Origin: Bryoerythrophyllum caledonicum
Taxonomy: Eukaryota > Streptophyta > Bryopsida > Pottiales > Pottiaceae
Length of the DNA: 64,000 nt
Assembly (NCBI GenBank): GCA_963971425.1
Contig: OZ020526.1
Span: forward strand, 17,451,173-17,515,172
Direction: 5' to 3'
Shown: positions 47,301-58,169 of the stretch, piece by piece
Numbering within the stretch: the first letter of the stretch is position 1
Layout: every line of letters starts with the position of its first letter
Notes under the pieces: model-generated
Database searches by the model: none
What the model was told of the DNA's origin: nothing
What the model saw: the letters and a program-made list of their open reading frames with translations, nothing else
Position numbers and translations under genes: made by a program

Positions 47301-48510
47301 TGCTGTAACAACGTTGCCTTGAAGAAAAATTTGAACTTATCCTTTCCACTACCAGAATGAAGGAACTCCCTGCTCTTATCCTGAGTCATAATCACGCACG
47401 GATTCTCCACTTCGATATTGAAATGATCCAGAAGCTCTTGAAGATCTTCTCGCTTGTGTGCAACGTTTCTCCCACGCTCGTCCTTCATGTTGAAACTCTG
47501 CCCACTCTGAGTAAGTCTCCTTTCTAAGATGATGACCTTGCCATAGACATCAGGTTTAAAAGCATCTCCACCCTCGTTTCTAATCTCCACTATCACGCCA
47601 CCATAGTTCTGACCATTCTTGATGAAGTCTTTCAGTGAGGAGGCACGCTGTGTCCCTTTCGCTTTGATACCGAATGCAACGCACAACGCCGTCAGGAACG
47701 CACTCTTTCCACTGCCGTTCTGACCTGTGATGAAATTAACGCGGTCATGAAGGTCTAGGGAGAAAGATTCGTGACACATAAAATTCTCAACCCTGATCCG
47801 TTTAATAATCCCTGCCTTCTCTTCCGACTCTGTTCGTCCACCTCGTGCTCTTCATATCTCGTCAAGTGCTTCAACGACACATCAAATTTCATACTGAAAC
47901 AGACTTCGTCCAACGAAATCGCAAACCCAAAGTCTCAAATCCCCAACCAATAAGATAACGTACATCACCAAACTCCTAAAATTTACAAACAAATTGTCGA
48001 AACTATGCCCTGGACGTCAACTCAAATCCTAAGCCCACCACGTATCTACAACTATCATACTCACTGAAATCAACTTTAAAACATAACAAAAAAAATACAG
48101 GCGTTCTCAACGGCGACAGCAAAGATGGCGATGTTCCCTAACAAGCAAAAGTGAACATCAGCTCACATCACATCCACGAGCCCTCCCCGGCTCCAAGTTC
48201 AGAAGACAATGCAAAATCAAAAGCTTTCTCGTAGACATAAAAACAAGAGCGACGTGACGAAAAGCTACAATTCTATCTCAATCCTACTCCCACAAAATGC
48301 AAGCACAGAAAACAACCTTGCCCGGAGACCGAAACCCCGAACAAACCGAAACCAAACAACACACAAAAAAACTTCATCGGAATTTGCATTTACGCAAAAA
48401 AAGAAGCTGCATTTTCGGACTGCATGGAAAGGATACGGCGGGCGCCCTTGAAGATGCTCCCCGTCCTCGAAACCATTAGCCTCCATCGCCTCACCATCAT
48501 CCGCCGCCAT
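44385..48510 (-). CDS. SMC6: SMC6, structural maintenance of chromosomes 6
   Basis: Exons 48495-48510, 46151-47829 and 44385-45845 total 3,156 nt (1,051 residues, normal for SMC6). The first exon (MAADD) is inferred from a GTGAGG donor and an in-frame AG acceptor giving ESEEKAGIIKRIRVENFMCH; an alternative is a longer first exon. The N-terminal ATPase half has Walker A ITGQNGSGKSAFLTAL and the SMC6-specific GTQRASSLKDFIKNG, then CVIMTQDKSREFLHSG. Long coiled coils flank a hinge region near residues 450-560 (IGPIGNHVTLGD). The C-terminal half carries the signature LSGGERSFSTLSF and Walker B FRAMDEFDVFMD. SMC6 pairs with SMC5 in the SMC5/6 complex for recombination repair and fork stability in the nucleus. 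It has only two introns, few for a plant SMC gene. Tail to tail with the ZRANB3-like gene. Confidence 0.93.
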
Positions 48511-50317
48511 TTCACCGAAAATTTCCTCCCACTTCCGACTTAAACCCTAAAAAAATCGTTGAATCCAACGCAGCACGCTACAGAACGCTCCACGAGCCTC
48601 CACGCCTCACGAAAACAACGCGCTCAAGCCCAGACGCGTCTCCGAAGTCGTAACAGAAACCCAAACCCTGGGATCGAAGTTCTCTCCATCGCCGCAACGG
48701 AAAACGGCCGCGCTCATCTCGAAATGAAGCAACCGCGGCGTGGAATTACGAACCCGAACTTAAACTCGGACGTGGAGACAGGATAATCGCGATCGCGAAG
48801 GCGGAGATTCTCGGAGGACTGATGCTGTGCCCCTATCGCCGCCAAGCTTGTCGAAGAAGACTGCGCGGAGACGAAGACGTAAAGGCGGCAGGGATGCAAA
48901 CGCGGCACTATCTTCCGCAAACTAGATTTCAACAACGATATCTCACCATATAAGGGTAGTGAGGGTTTTGAGATATGAGCCTTCTGAAAGGGAAATCTAG
49001 TATATGAGGAAGAAGTTTAACTAGTTTTTAGATTTATACGGTTTTGAGGGAGTGAGGGTTTTGGGTTGAAGGAAGGATAAAAGAAGGACATGCAAAGGCG
49101 ACAAGGAAGGTGCTAAAAGGCGACATTAACGGAGAATTTCTAGACGTGGGTTTTATCTTTGATGACGGATTTTTGGGTGCGAGGAGACGCAAATCCGACA
49201 TGAGACACACGACTGCGATGATTTACGTAGATTTAGTGTACTCAATTGTTGAAAATGTGTAGATAGTAATGGTTCTGGGGGAGTAAGGGTTTTGGGTAGG
49301 CAAGGGAAGGAAAGGAGCGGAGAGTGGGGGTGCTTTTGGGGATTTGGCGGCAGGTAAAGTGGAGCGCAGGAATTCCTAAAACTAGCTGAAAAGCTACAAG
49401 AAAAATTAATCTGCTAATATTGCACTGTTAAAATTTGAAAAAAAGAATGAAATTTAACCAGGATACTGACCGGCATTATAAGTATTTAGGGCGAATCCCC
49501 ATGTAATGTCCGACCTGAATTATCACTATAGCTTCCCTACTCGTAGAATGTAGGGAAGAAAATGTAGGGCCACTTCCATGCATCACACCCGATGTGACAC
49601 TTCAACCTTCAATGAAGTAGGGGGGTTAAATTTGGAGTTGACCTTTATGTGTAAAGTGACTATGACACAATCCATGACGTTGTGATTAGTATGTTGGGAA
49701 GAAGGGGAGGTTGACGGGCTTGAAAAGCGGCTCCACCATCCCCGAGATAATCAACTACACCCGACCTTGCTTTTTCGCGTAGGGTGAGAAGCAGGCTACA
49801 TGGAAATGACCCGACTCCATCAGAGATGACGGGTCGGGCATTGCATGGAACTAGGCTCTGAGCCACATTTTGAGGTTGTAGCATTTCTACTATTTTTTGG
49901 AAATTGATTCTAGAATCGCTAGTGGAGCGACCCAAAATCGAACCCCTCCCTAGATTTGGTGTGTAATCGGTTGAGGTCAGAAATGTTGTTGATGTGTCAA
50001 TACAAGGATGGTTGAGAGGAAGTCGGTTATTAGTGGAAACTACAAAAAACATAGTTTATCTTGTTGACCGGACTATTTCAAAATATCTGCACTAATTTGA
50101 GTAAATGCAAATTATAGTGGTCCACTCCAATTGTCAATCCACATTAGGTCATATTCCTCTGAAAATATTGTGGGATGTTTCAAAACTCTTGACACAAAAC
50201 TATTGTGGCTTGATGGTGAGGTGACAGCGAGCGGAGGGCAGTGGAACATATTTTGTAGCAAGTGGCAGTGAAGTGGTAGTGAACAAGGTGACACATGTTG
50301 AAATGTGTTCACATTAA
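48511..50317. other. SMC6 promoter and intergenic region
   Basis: 48511-48930 is GC-richer and probably the SMC6 5' UTR and promoter; short frames on both strands there have no known content. 49000-50317 has no supported gene. Confidence 0.4.
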
Positions 50318-51060
50318 GGGGGGGTTCACACTTGGGCCAAGGTACCAAATGCTACTAGCAATTTGATTGGCCTAGCACTTCAAAATCGGCCTTGGTCTAG
50401 ACCTTGGGCTTTCACACTTGGACCAAGGGTCGAGAGGCCGAGGGTGTCTAAAATGCCTACATGGTAGTACTTTTTGGAGGTTTTGGCGCCAAGAATTCGA
50501 TCCCTCGAGGGAAGTTTGGTTTCTATTCTTATTCAAACCAAACTCTTGCTAACGTGCCAAATATTTTTTTCATTGAAATATTAATATTTGACAAGATCTC
50601 AATCATTATATTAAAATTGTAACTTATATTATCCTAAAAAGAATCACTCCACAATTTTCCCCCTAAATTTTCACCCAAATTTTGTATCCATATCGTTTAC
50701 GTGAAATTTTTTTGTACTAGTGCTTGAGCTGGATTTTTTTTGTGTAATGAGTATTTTCACCATTTGCTTGATTTTTTTTTTACCAAAAATGTGTTCTCTT
50801 CTAGGCTCCACAACTAAGGAAAATGAGAGAGGAATTTTTTTTTTAAATAAGGACCTCTAAGAAGTAAAAACTAACTTGGGATTTGTCAAATAATATGGGT
50901 CATGGCCTCTCAACTCGATACCTTGGGCTTTCACACTACCAAGTCCCAAACTCCACAAATTGCATATTTAAATTTTTTATTTCCAACTCTAAAATTTGGG
51001 ACCTTAACATAGTTTGGTTCTTGAGTACCTTGGAACCTTGGTCCAAGTGTGAAACCTCAC
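50318..51060. mobile_element. Harbinger-like element with TAA target
   Basis: TAA at 50315-50317 and 51061-51063. Ends GGGGGGGTTCACACTTGG and CCAAGTGTGAAACCTCAC are inverted repeats with three mismatches near the tip; extended pairing continues with CCAAGG. Interior 743 bp AT-rich, with further inverted copies of GGGCTTTCACACT. Three-base TWA targets with G-rich tips fit PIF/Harbinger MITEs; no transposase. Confidence 0.7.
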
Positions 51061-51169
51061 TAATTGTATTTCAACACTAAAGTTGATATGCATCATTTTT
51101 TCACCTACCACATAATTTTTTTGAGAACACCATAGTGGTTAAGCAATGAGTAGGTTGATGCACTTGCGT

Positions 51170-51345
51170 CAAGAGCTGAGCCGGCGTCGTCGGCGCAGTT
51201 CCACGCGGCGGCGCCTGGATCAACTGCTCCGATCCCGTTCACACCGCGCGGTGTGAAGGGGTTCGGGGTATTTGAAAGTCAGCCGGCGTACGCCAGGGAG
51301 CGCGCCGCTTGCATGTGCGCCGGCGTACGCCGCGTTGAGTAAAAA
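51170..51345. repeat. GC-rich island with palindromes
   Basis: A perfect 20-bp palindrome TTCACACCGCGCGGTGTGAA at 51238-51257, and GCCGGCGTACGCC twice (51282-51294 and 51319-51331, 37 bp apart), each with an inner GGCGTACGCC palindrome. Strong contrast with AT-rich surroundings. No coding frame. Likely the end or core of a transposon. Confidence 0.7.
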
Positions 51346-52978
51346 AAAAACCTCAAACCCCATCACATCGTGTGTTCACACTGTGCTGGAGTTTGATGTT
51401 TATTGTAAAATAAATTTCATATAGGTATAGAGGTTCAGCGGGGTAGACTCTCTCTTTTCTTGGGATTTTGTTTTACTTACTCATTTTACTTACTCTAATT
51501 TTAAGTGTCAGAGGGTTGATAAGGGTAAAACAAAAGTGGGCGGCTGAGGCTAAGAGAGGCGGCTCATTTTTTTTGTGTCTGCCTGACTTTGGCTGAGGTT
51601 GAGGCGCACTCTCAACAGAGGTCTGTTCTGGTGAACAGACCCCATCCATGTGAGCCAGCGTCGCCAGTCAAATCTGCGCATGTGCGTGGGCCTAGTGAGA
51701 AAGATGGCTTAGAATGAACTCTTCTTCCTCAAGGGTTTCCTCTTTGGCTTGTTGGCACCAAAAATCATGACTCTTTTCCATTGAAGCAACCACGACAGCA
51801 TTAACTTTCTAGAAGAAAGGGTTAATTCCAATGCAAAACGCCTCTTCATGCACCTCCATTTGAGCAATCTGAACTAGTTGTACGTTGGACAAGATTCAAT
51901 TAAATGATTTGTGAACATTTATGATTGAACTAGATAAATATGTTTCCTATAATCTTTACAGACACAAAAAAAAACTCAAGCAATACTTTAGCCAGATCTA
52001 GATAAGACACATCCTCAATTGGAGTTAACGACTTTTCTATATCACGTCTCCACAAATTCAAACGACTTACAGTCCAATTATTGTTCTTTGCACTCTTCAA
52101 TCTTCGTCATTCCTCAATTCTCTTAACCATATTTGGATCAAGCGCAAAGAAATGAGATGGTTGGCTAAAAGAGGCACAAAAATCAATACTATCACTCAAG
52201 ACACTACAACCAGCAGCAGATTCAACAACAAGCAGGCTAGTGTTCTTATTGTTCATATTATTTTAGAACAGAGAATCTAGCAAAGGCATTATTTTGACAT
52301 TGAAATTGAGATCATCATGCAACGGACTTAGAGGTAATTCTAGGTTCCAAAGGCTAGACACACAATCATCAAAACTACGTGAATCTAAACAAGGCTTATC
52401 ATCATCGTGAGCTTGAAGCACTCATGAATCAACTTCACTATACTAACTTTGATTACAAAGATTAGACAATGTATCAATGACTTCTTTGATGTTGAACTAG
52501 GCTTTATGTTCCTTAGCTTCAAACCAACAAATGACACAAGCACAAGATTACGTGACATGGCGACATAGATACACAACTCTATATAGGCAAAGAACAACTT
52601 ACAACACACACACTTCGCATTCTATGGTTGACCAACTTCACACTCTTAAAGAAGACACTAAAAAAATCCAAAAACACTCAAAACACTCATGCAAATAAGT
52701 AAGCAAGAACATGGACAGAAAAAAAAGGAAAAAAACACTACGAGTAATTCAATTACACTCCATCAAATTTGCAAAAACAAAAGAACTATAAACAGAATGC
52801 TCCATCAACAACTGTCAACATGTAATGCAACTCTCAACACAACTCCCAACAACAATGAACTATATAATGTGGTTCCTCAGAAGACAAAAAAAACTAGTAA
52901 ACTCAACCAAAAATCAACGCCTTAGTTTCCGCCTGTGCTTTTTAAATCCTTTGTTTCTTCACGAACTACATTAGTTAA
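51346..52978. other. Intergenic, no gene seen
   Basis: AT-rich, with a poly-A/poly-C-rich 52600-52920 stretch. No supported frame or RNA. Confidence 0.45.
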
Positions 52979-53320
52979 GAGCATCTCCACTCAAGGGCCT
53001 GGAAACCGGGGTAATATGGCTGCCAAAAGAACCTGTAATGCGGGCTCGGAGTGACGTAGTCGGTGCAATCATGCACCGCAAAACTAGAAATTTTTCTGAA
53101 ACCCTGTAAAAGCCCCACGTGGAAGATTGTTATTGAGGGTCGCGCCCGGTGAAGTTTTCGAGGAGGCCGCCTTAACATGCAATTATTCGTTGCTCTTTAA
53201 AAAAATGACAAAATATTTGGAGGTCTACAGTATCCTGGGCCTGCGATGGATGGGCCATGCTACCCAGACCCCCCAAACCGGGCAAGTCTGCCAAGATGGG
53301 GGCCCGCGGTGGAGTTGCTC
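52979..53320. mobile_element. Harbinger-like MITE, GAGCATCTCCAC ends
   Basis: TAA at 52976-52978 and 53321-53323. Ends GAGCATCTCCACTC and GTGGAGTTGCTC. 342 bp, non-coding, GC-richer than its surroundings. Same end family as 59274-60892. Confidence 0.8.
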
Positions 53321-53780
53321 TAAATAAGGCAAAACCACTTACCAAACTAGAAAACAACGTCTAAAGCACATCAAGCTATGCCAAATAAAAAGAATTTAAT
53401 ATTTCTCATAAAACACAAAGTGTAAAATCTTTGTAAAATTTTATACGTACATGTATTATATCCTCCAATAGAAAATTATTAACTTTGACTTATCATTGTA
53501 GATGAAAAAATGGTCAGAATCACAAATTGTGAAGTGAGTGCATTCAAATTATTGTTATACTAGAGCCATAAAATAAGGCCTTCAAAAAATGAGCCTTTCA
53601 TGATACACCATTTAAATGAAAATCTTATTATTGATGGTCCTTGTCATAGCCCTATTATAAAGTTTTTCAACTTCAACATCTAAAGTAAAATCTTTTAATG
53701 CTCATCAAATGGTTTTGGCTCAAGAAATCAATAATTGACACCTGTAAAATTGGTATATCCAACCTACTTCTATTCCATTA

Positions 53781-54163
53781 GAGCAGCCGCATCCAACCTC
53801 CCAACATGCACATGACTTGTGTGAATCCGGTGAGCTCTCCACTGTGAACAAATATCATCCTGCTAAAGATAGAGGGACGCGATACTCATAAGAATTCATA
53901 GCAACTTGGTGTGGAGGTTAGTGGCACTCTAAAGTATTTAGTCAACAAATTTGTTGGTGTGGTTTTGTCTGGAAGGCGGGCTTCGAGAGGCAGCGCGTGC
54001 TGCGGGCAATGTGTGTTGTGAAGAGGGCACTCATAGGTTACTTTTTTTGTGGAGGGCTAATTCAAGGTAGCCACGGCAAGCAAGTCTCAAATGATTTCTT
54101 CTGTGTTGCGGCATCAAGCCCATGACTAAATATATTGCATCGGGAGGAGCACTGCGGATGCTC
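53781..54163. mobile_element. Harbinger-like MITE, GAGCAxCCGCA ends
   Basis: TTA at 53778-53780 and 54164-54166. Ends GAGCAGCCGCATCC and GCACTGCGGATGCTC pair as inverted repeats over the outer 11 bases with one mismatch. 383 bp, non-coding. Confidence 0.75.
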
Positions 54164-54262
54164 TTACCACCAATTCACCCATCCAAATAGAGGTTTGTTA
54201 TAAATCAGGACCTCTAATTCAATCAAATAAATATTGCTCTTTCAGCTTCTTATTCTATAATA

Positions 54263-55499
54263 GTGTCTACCCTTGAGAGGCGGCAGTACCATACTACTAA
54301 TCTCTTGTCTTGTGGGCATCGCTAAACAAACTGACACTTTATTCATGCTAGCCTCCTTCAAAGACCGAAGTTCTTCTTCTTCTGTAAGACCCATTACTTT
54401 TGGTTGGCGCTCATGGGGGCACCATGAAAAAGAAGAACTTCGGTCTTCGGAAAGGCCGGAGTGAATAAAGTGTCTGTTCGTTCCACTACTAAATCCATGT
54501 CCACCGGACAATGATTAACCCCTAAAGATCCTTGAAAGCCAAAATGGCTTTTTGCTATTTCGGGCAGCCTAGTTCAAGGGGTTAAATTTAATATTTTTGC
54601 AAAATATTTTTACGGGGTGTTCCCTATACTACAAAGTGTATGTGCAACAATTTGCAAAGTCGAATTCCAATTTTTGAGCTTATTTACTCAAGTTTTAGTT
54701 TTCAACCTCTGGGCGGGCAGAAAAAAACTTTTTATTTTCAACATTTTTTTGAAATGTTTTTTTGCTAATATGTTCCTAACTAAGTTTCTATCCAAATTTC
54801 CAAGTGACCCATGTTGAACCTTTTACCAATTCTGCAAGGGCAGCCTTTAAAAATTACAACAACAAGTTTCAAAGTTTTCCACAATATTACATTTTTTTCT
54901 TTCAAAATTCGTCAAAATTTGAGATTTAATAATTTTTCAAAAATAAATTTTTCCAAAATTCACAAACTTAAAGAGGTACCTACTCACCGTTCATTTTTTT
55001 CCTAAATTAAATACAATAAACGTGATGCATGTTTTTCCAAATCACCGTTTTTATACCTTTTGTTGGAAAATAATTTGCATGAAGGTCTAAAAAGCCAAAT
55101 GAGTCTCTAAAATTTTGCATAGGCATTCAGAACATGATTCTCCACATGGAAAAAAATATGAGCAAAATGATTGGTGTAGCAATCATCGAGTTTTCCTTTG
55201 CACAAAGTAGACTATGTCTTTTAAACAATGCCCAAAAAAAGTTTTGCATCAACTTTGAACATTATAATCTCACAAATGGTGCACTTTTAGCGGCTCAAAT
55301 TTGACATGGTACACTCCATAGTAGCTAGGTTCAAGATCCTACGGTTGAAAGTACTAAAAAACAGTAAATACATTGACCATACCTCAATTCCAACAAGGTG
55401 GTAGAAATTCGCAATTTTTGGTTTTCGAGCTCCCAAGAACACAAGGATTTTTAGGGGTTAAATAGTATGGAACTACTCCCCCCTCTTGAGGGTTGACAC
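54263..55499. mobile_element. TA-flanked foldback MITE hosting a TTAA element
   Basis: TA at 54261-54262 and 55500-55501. Ends GTGTCTACCCTTGAGAGG and CCTCTTGAGGGTTGACAC are inverted repeats, and both continue with AGTA..CCATACTA. Left part also folds on itself (CCGAAGTTCTTC and GAAGAACTTCGG with ACACTTTATTCA and TGAATAAAGTGT). The element is interrupted at a TTAA by 54519-55457. Confidence 0.75.
54515..55461 (-). mobile_element. TTAA-flanked element of 939 bp, copy 7
   Basis: TTAA at 54515-54518 and 55458-55461. Ends CCCCTAAAGATCCTTG and CAAGGATTTTTAGGGG are inverted repeats with two mismatches. Size matches copies 2 and 3; some interior tracts (GATCCTACGGTTGAAAGTA) match copy 2 in the same orientation, others have diverged. 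Non-coding. Confidence 0.85.
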
Positions 55500-56986
55500 T
55501 ATGTAACCAATGATCAATAACTAGTAACCAATAGCCAGTGACCAGTAATCAATGATCAGTAACCATTATTCATGAGCATTTTAGGAGGTATCATGTAAGT
55601 CTGGAAGATGATGGTTGTTTTTGAGTTTACGTTTGTGTAGGAGTATGGACATTGCATGTTGGATAGCGATGGTATCAATTTTAGTGAAAGTTTTTTTAAT
55701 TGGATTAATGGGGATATTAAATGTTTATTCAAGACTTTTCATGGAGTAAATAAAGGTAGTAGCTCTAGCTTTAGCGGTAATAACAATAAGGGGGTCAACT
55801 TTCCATCTGAGAGCACGAATGTCATTAATAAGTGGTTGGTATTTAATAGTTTTGTTTTCGATTGCTTTTGGAGAGAATCTGTCATTACAGTATTTGAATT
55901 CAATGAATTGGATGGTGAGGTTTGTATTTATGTGGTCAGGTGGGGGGTCCTTATATGGTAGTCCTTTAATGCATAGTATATCTTGTTTGAGTCTGACTTT
56001 AGAACAACATCTTTGGTTTCCACATGTGCATGGAAGTAGCCATTGGGGGGCCATGTTTTCTTGTGGGTTGTTGTTGAAGGTATCCGCATTCAAAAGTATA
56101 AAGCATCGTGATTTGTTAAAGGATATGATTAGTATTTGAATTTCCCAGACTACTTTTGTGCCTTTTTACAATTAGGGAGTGTATGTGGTGGTTTTGGCAT
56201 TTGAGGAGTATGTGTAGCGATGTGTCTGGGTTCGTGGAGGTGCATATTTGGCATGTTATGGTTGGGAATCTTTCTATGCCAAAGAAGAGCTGCTTGGCGG
56301 GCATTTTCCATATGTTGTCCAATACGGAATTTGATGAGGCATGTTTTTTGTGAGTTTGTGATTGTAGAATTATTCCAAAAATTTGTAGATAGTTCGTTAT
56401 CAATGTTGTTGTTACCGGTCCATTTGTCTATGTTAGTTATGTTTTCCGAGATTTAGTCTAGGTTGTTGATTAGCTCTTGTTTTTGAGATATTTATCCAGA
56501 AATCTGATGGGGCCTTTGTCTGGGGTATCTTCCATAGAAGACCAACTTTCTCTTTGGAAGTAGTATGGAGTAGTGTGGGCCTGTCCGTGTGAGTGTTTGG
56601 CATGTTTATGGGGTTTATCTAATCCTTCCTTAGCTAGTTTATTCGCTTGTTCGTTTCCTTCTATATTGACATGTGCTCTACCTTTGTGGAGGGTTGTAAT
56701 TTTTGTGCAATTTTGTAGCATTTGGACCATATATGTTAGTATGGCTTGGTCAGGGTGATTATTGTGGTGGGTAGGGTGTGTTTTTTGTATGTTTAATAGA
56801 TATAGGACATTTAAGCAGCTTGTAAAGATGTGTGCTGGTTCATTAGCGTATTGTGTGGAGATCATTTTTAAGGCTTTGTGAAGGGCCATCATCTCTACTC
56901 TAAGGATATTTTGGGGTCCATGGAGTCTTTTGGATATTTTGATTTCTTTGGTAAAGTTATATATGCCATATCTTGCTTTTTCATTA

Positions 56987-57354
56987 CCGTAGGTGAAGGG
57001 CACCTTCGGCTATAATTAATTCAAAAAAGGCATGCCGAATTATTTGGGAAATTATTGAGTGAAAATGCTGAAATTGAAGAAAATATTAATATAGAAAATC
57101 TTTGGAAACCAAGGACATCAATGGGGAGTTATGGCTTGGAAAGCCTTGACTCTTGGAAGTGTGTGTAAAAGAACTCCAAGTAGGGAGCTTGAGGTCTTAG
57201 GTTCAATCCCCTTGGCCGTCAAAATATTCTAATTATAGTAATTTTGGAACTCATGCCGAAATCTGCTAAAATTTCTTTTAGAAAGCCGAACCCACTTTTT
57301 TGACTTTAATTAATTATTTGGCGTCCAAGTGCCGAAGGTGCCCTTGACCTACGG
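56987..57354. mobile_element. TA-flanked MITE inside the LINE RNase H region
   Basis: TA at 56985-56986 and 57355-57356. Inverted ends CCGTAGGTGAAGGGCACC and GGTGCCCTTGACCTACGG differ by one base and extend through TTCGGC. 368 bp, non-coding. Contains GGTTCAATCC (57200-57209), a perfect Pol III B-box match, and a weak A-box-like TGGCTTGGAAAG 68 bp before it. Removing it with one TA restores a continuous RNase H frame. Confidence 0.85.
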
Positions 57355-57423
57355 TATGCCAATGTCCGGGGCTAGCTTCTACAGGTTCCTTGAAGGAACC
57401 ATATGTGTAGTAACTCTATGCAC

Positions 57424-57609
57424 GTTCGAATTTCAGGGGAGCTGATATCATAATATGTGGGGAGAAGGGGTGGAGTAATGAGGTGGTTCGAATTTCAAGG
57501 GGGCTGATATCATGATATGTGGGGAGAAGGGGTGGAGTAATGAGGTGGTTCGAATTTCAGGGGGGCTGATATCATGATATGTGGGGAAAAGGGGTGGAGT
57601 AATGAGGTG
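57424..57609. repeat. Three tandem 62-bp repeats
   Basis: Units start at 57424, 57486 and 57548 with GTTCGAATTTCA and contain CTGATATCATGATATGTGG; they differ by only a few bases. Lies within the LINE remnant between linker and RNase H. Confidence 0.9.
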
Positions 57610-58169
57610 GGTTGGTGTTGTGTATACATACTTAAGTTAGGACCATTTTGTGTTGCGATTCACCGCGGTATGGGAAGGTGTGGGTGGGCTATTTTTATGT
57701 ATAATTGGTGTATGTTTAGTTTACTTGTTATATTAGTAAATGTAGCAAGGTTCTCTAAGCTGCCGACATTATTATCTTGGTGGTGTATGCATAGTATTTG
57801 TATGGTGGATGGCTCAAGTCTAGGTTTGCTTTTAAGTTCGGGTGGAATAGTTCGTTCTTCGTATTGCAAATCGAATCTGCTTCAAATAGCGCAATGATGT
57901 GGGAATCTGGGAATGGTCCTAAGTGGGGATTAAGGTTTTGATACCAGTTATTATCTGGAGTTCTAATAAGGGTGGATGTGTTTACTGGATCATTTTTGGC
58001 CGCTAGTCTTTGAGGGCACCAACTAAACATGGCAACACACTTTGAAAATTCACATTTCATTGGGAAAGTATGATATCATTTGGGTGAAAATCGTAACTCC
58101 ACTAGCTAGAAAAAAATTTCATTATTGTGTTTTCTCTCAAAATATGCACATTGCTGGGGGGTAACCTTT

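Larger units (their letters stand above)
55725..58060 (-). mobile_element. Decayed LINE, RNase H and C-terminal part
   Basis: Reading on the - strand from 58060: a linker (WYQNLNPHLGPFPDSHIIALFE; IQILCIHHQDNN), then from about 57003 an RNase H-like domain (MMALHKALKMI, then GRAHVNIEGNEQANKLAKEG), then a zinc-binding region (CQIC..LHILLKCQNHHIHSLIVKRH, 56116-56403), then a C-terminal extension with PCTCGNQRC and NLTIQFIEF (55725-56093). Frameshifts separate the pieces, and 56987-57354 interrupts the RNase H domain. Conserved acidic residues of RNase H are partly lost. Same family as 1521-2990 by style. A truncated TA-type MITE (58015-58135) abuts its 5' side. Confidence 0.8.

Noticed and set aside
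48559..48786. 75-codon plus-strand frame upstream of SMC6
   Set aside because: GC-rich promoter-proximal DNA with no recognisable protein.
57132..57209. tRNA gene
   Set aside because: Only a B-box matches well; no acceptor or anticodon stem can be folded, so I report it as a MITE feature only.
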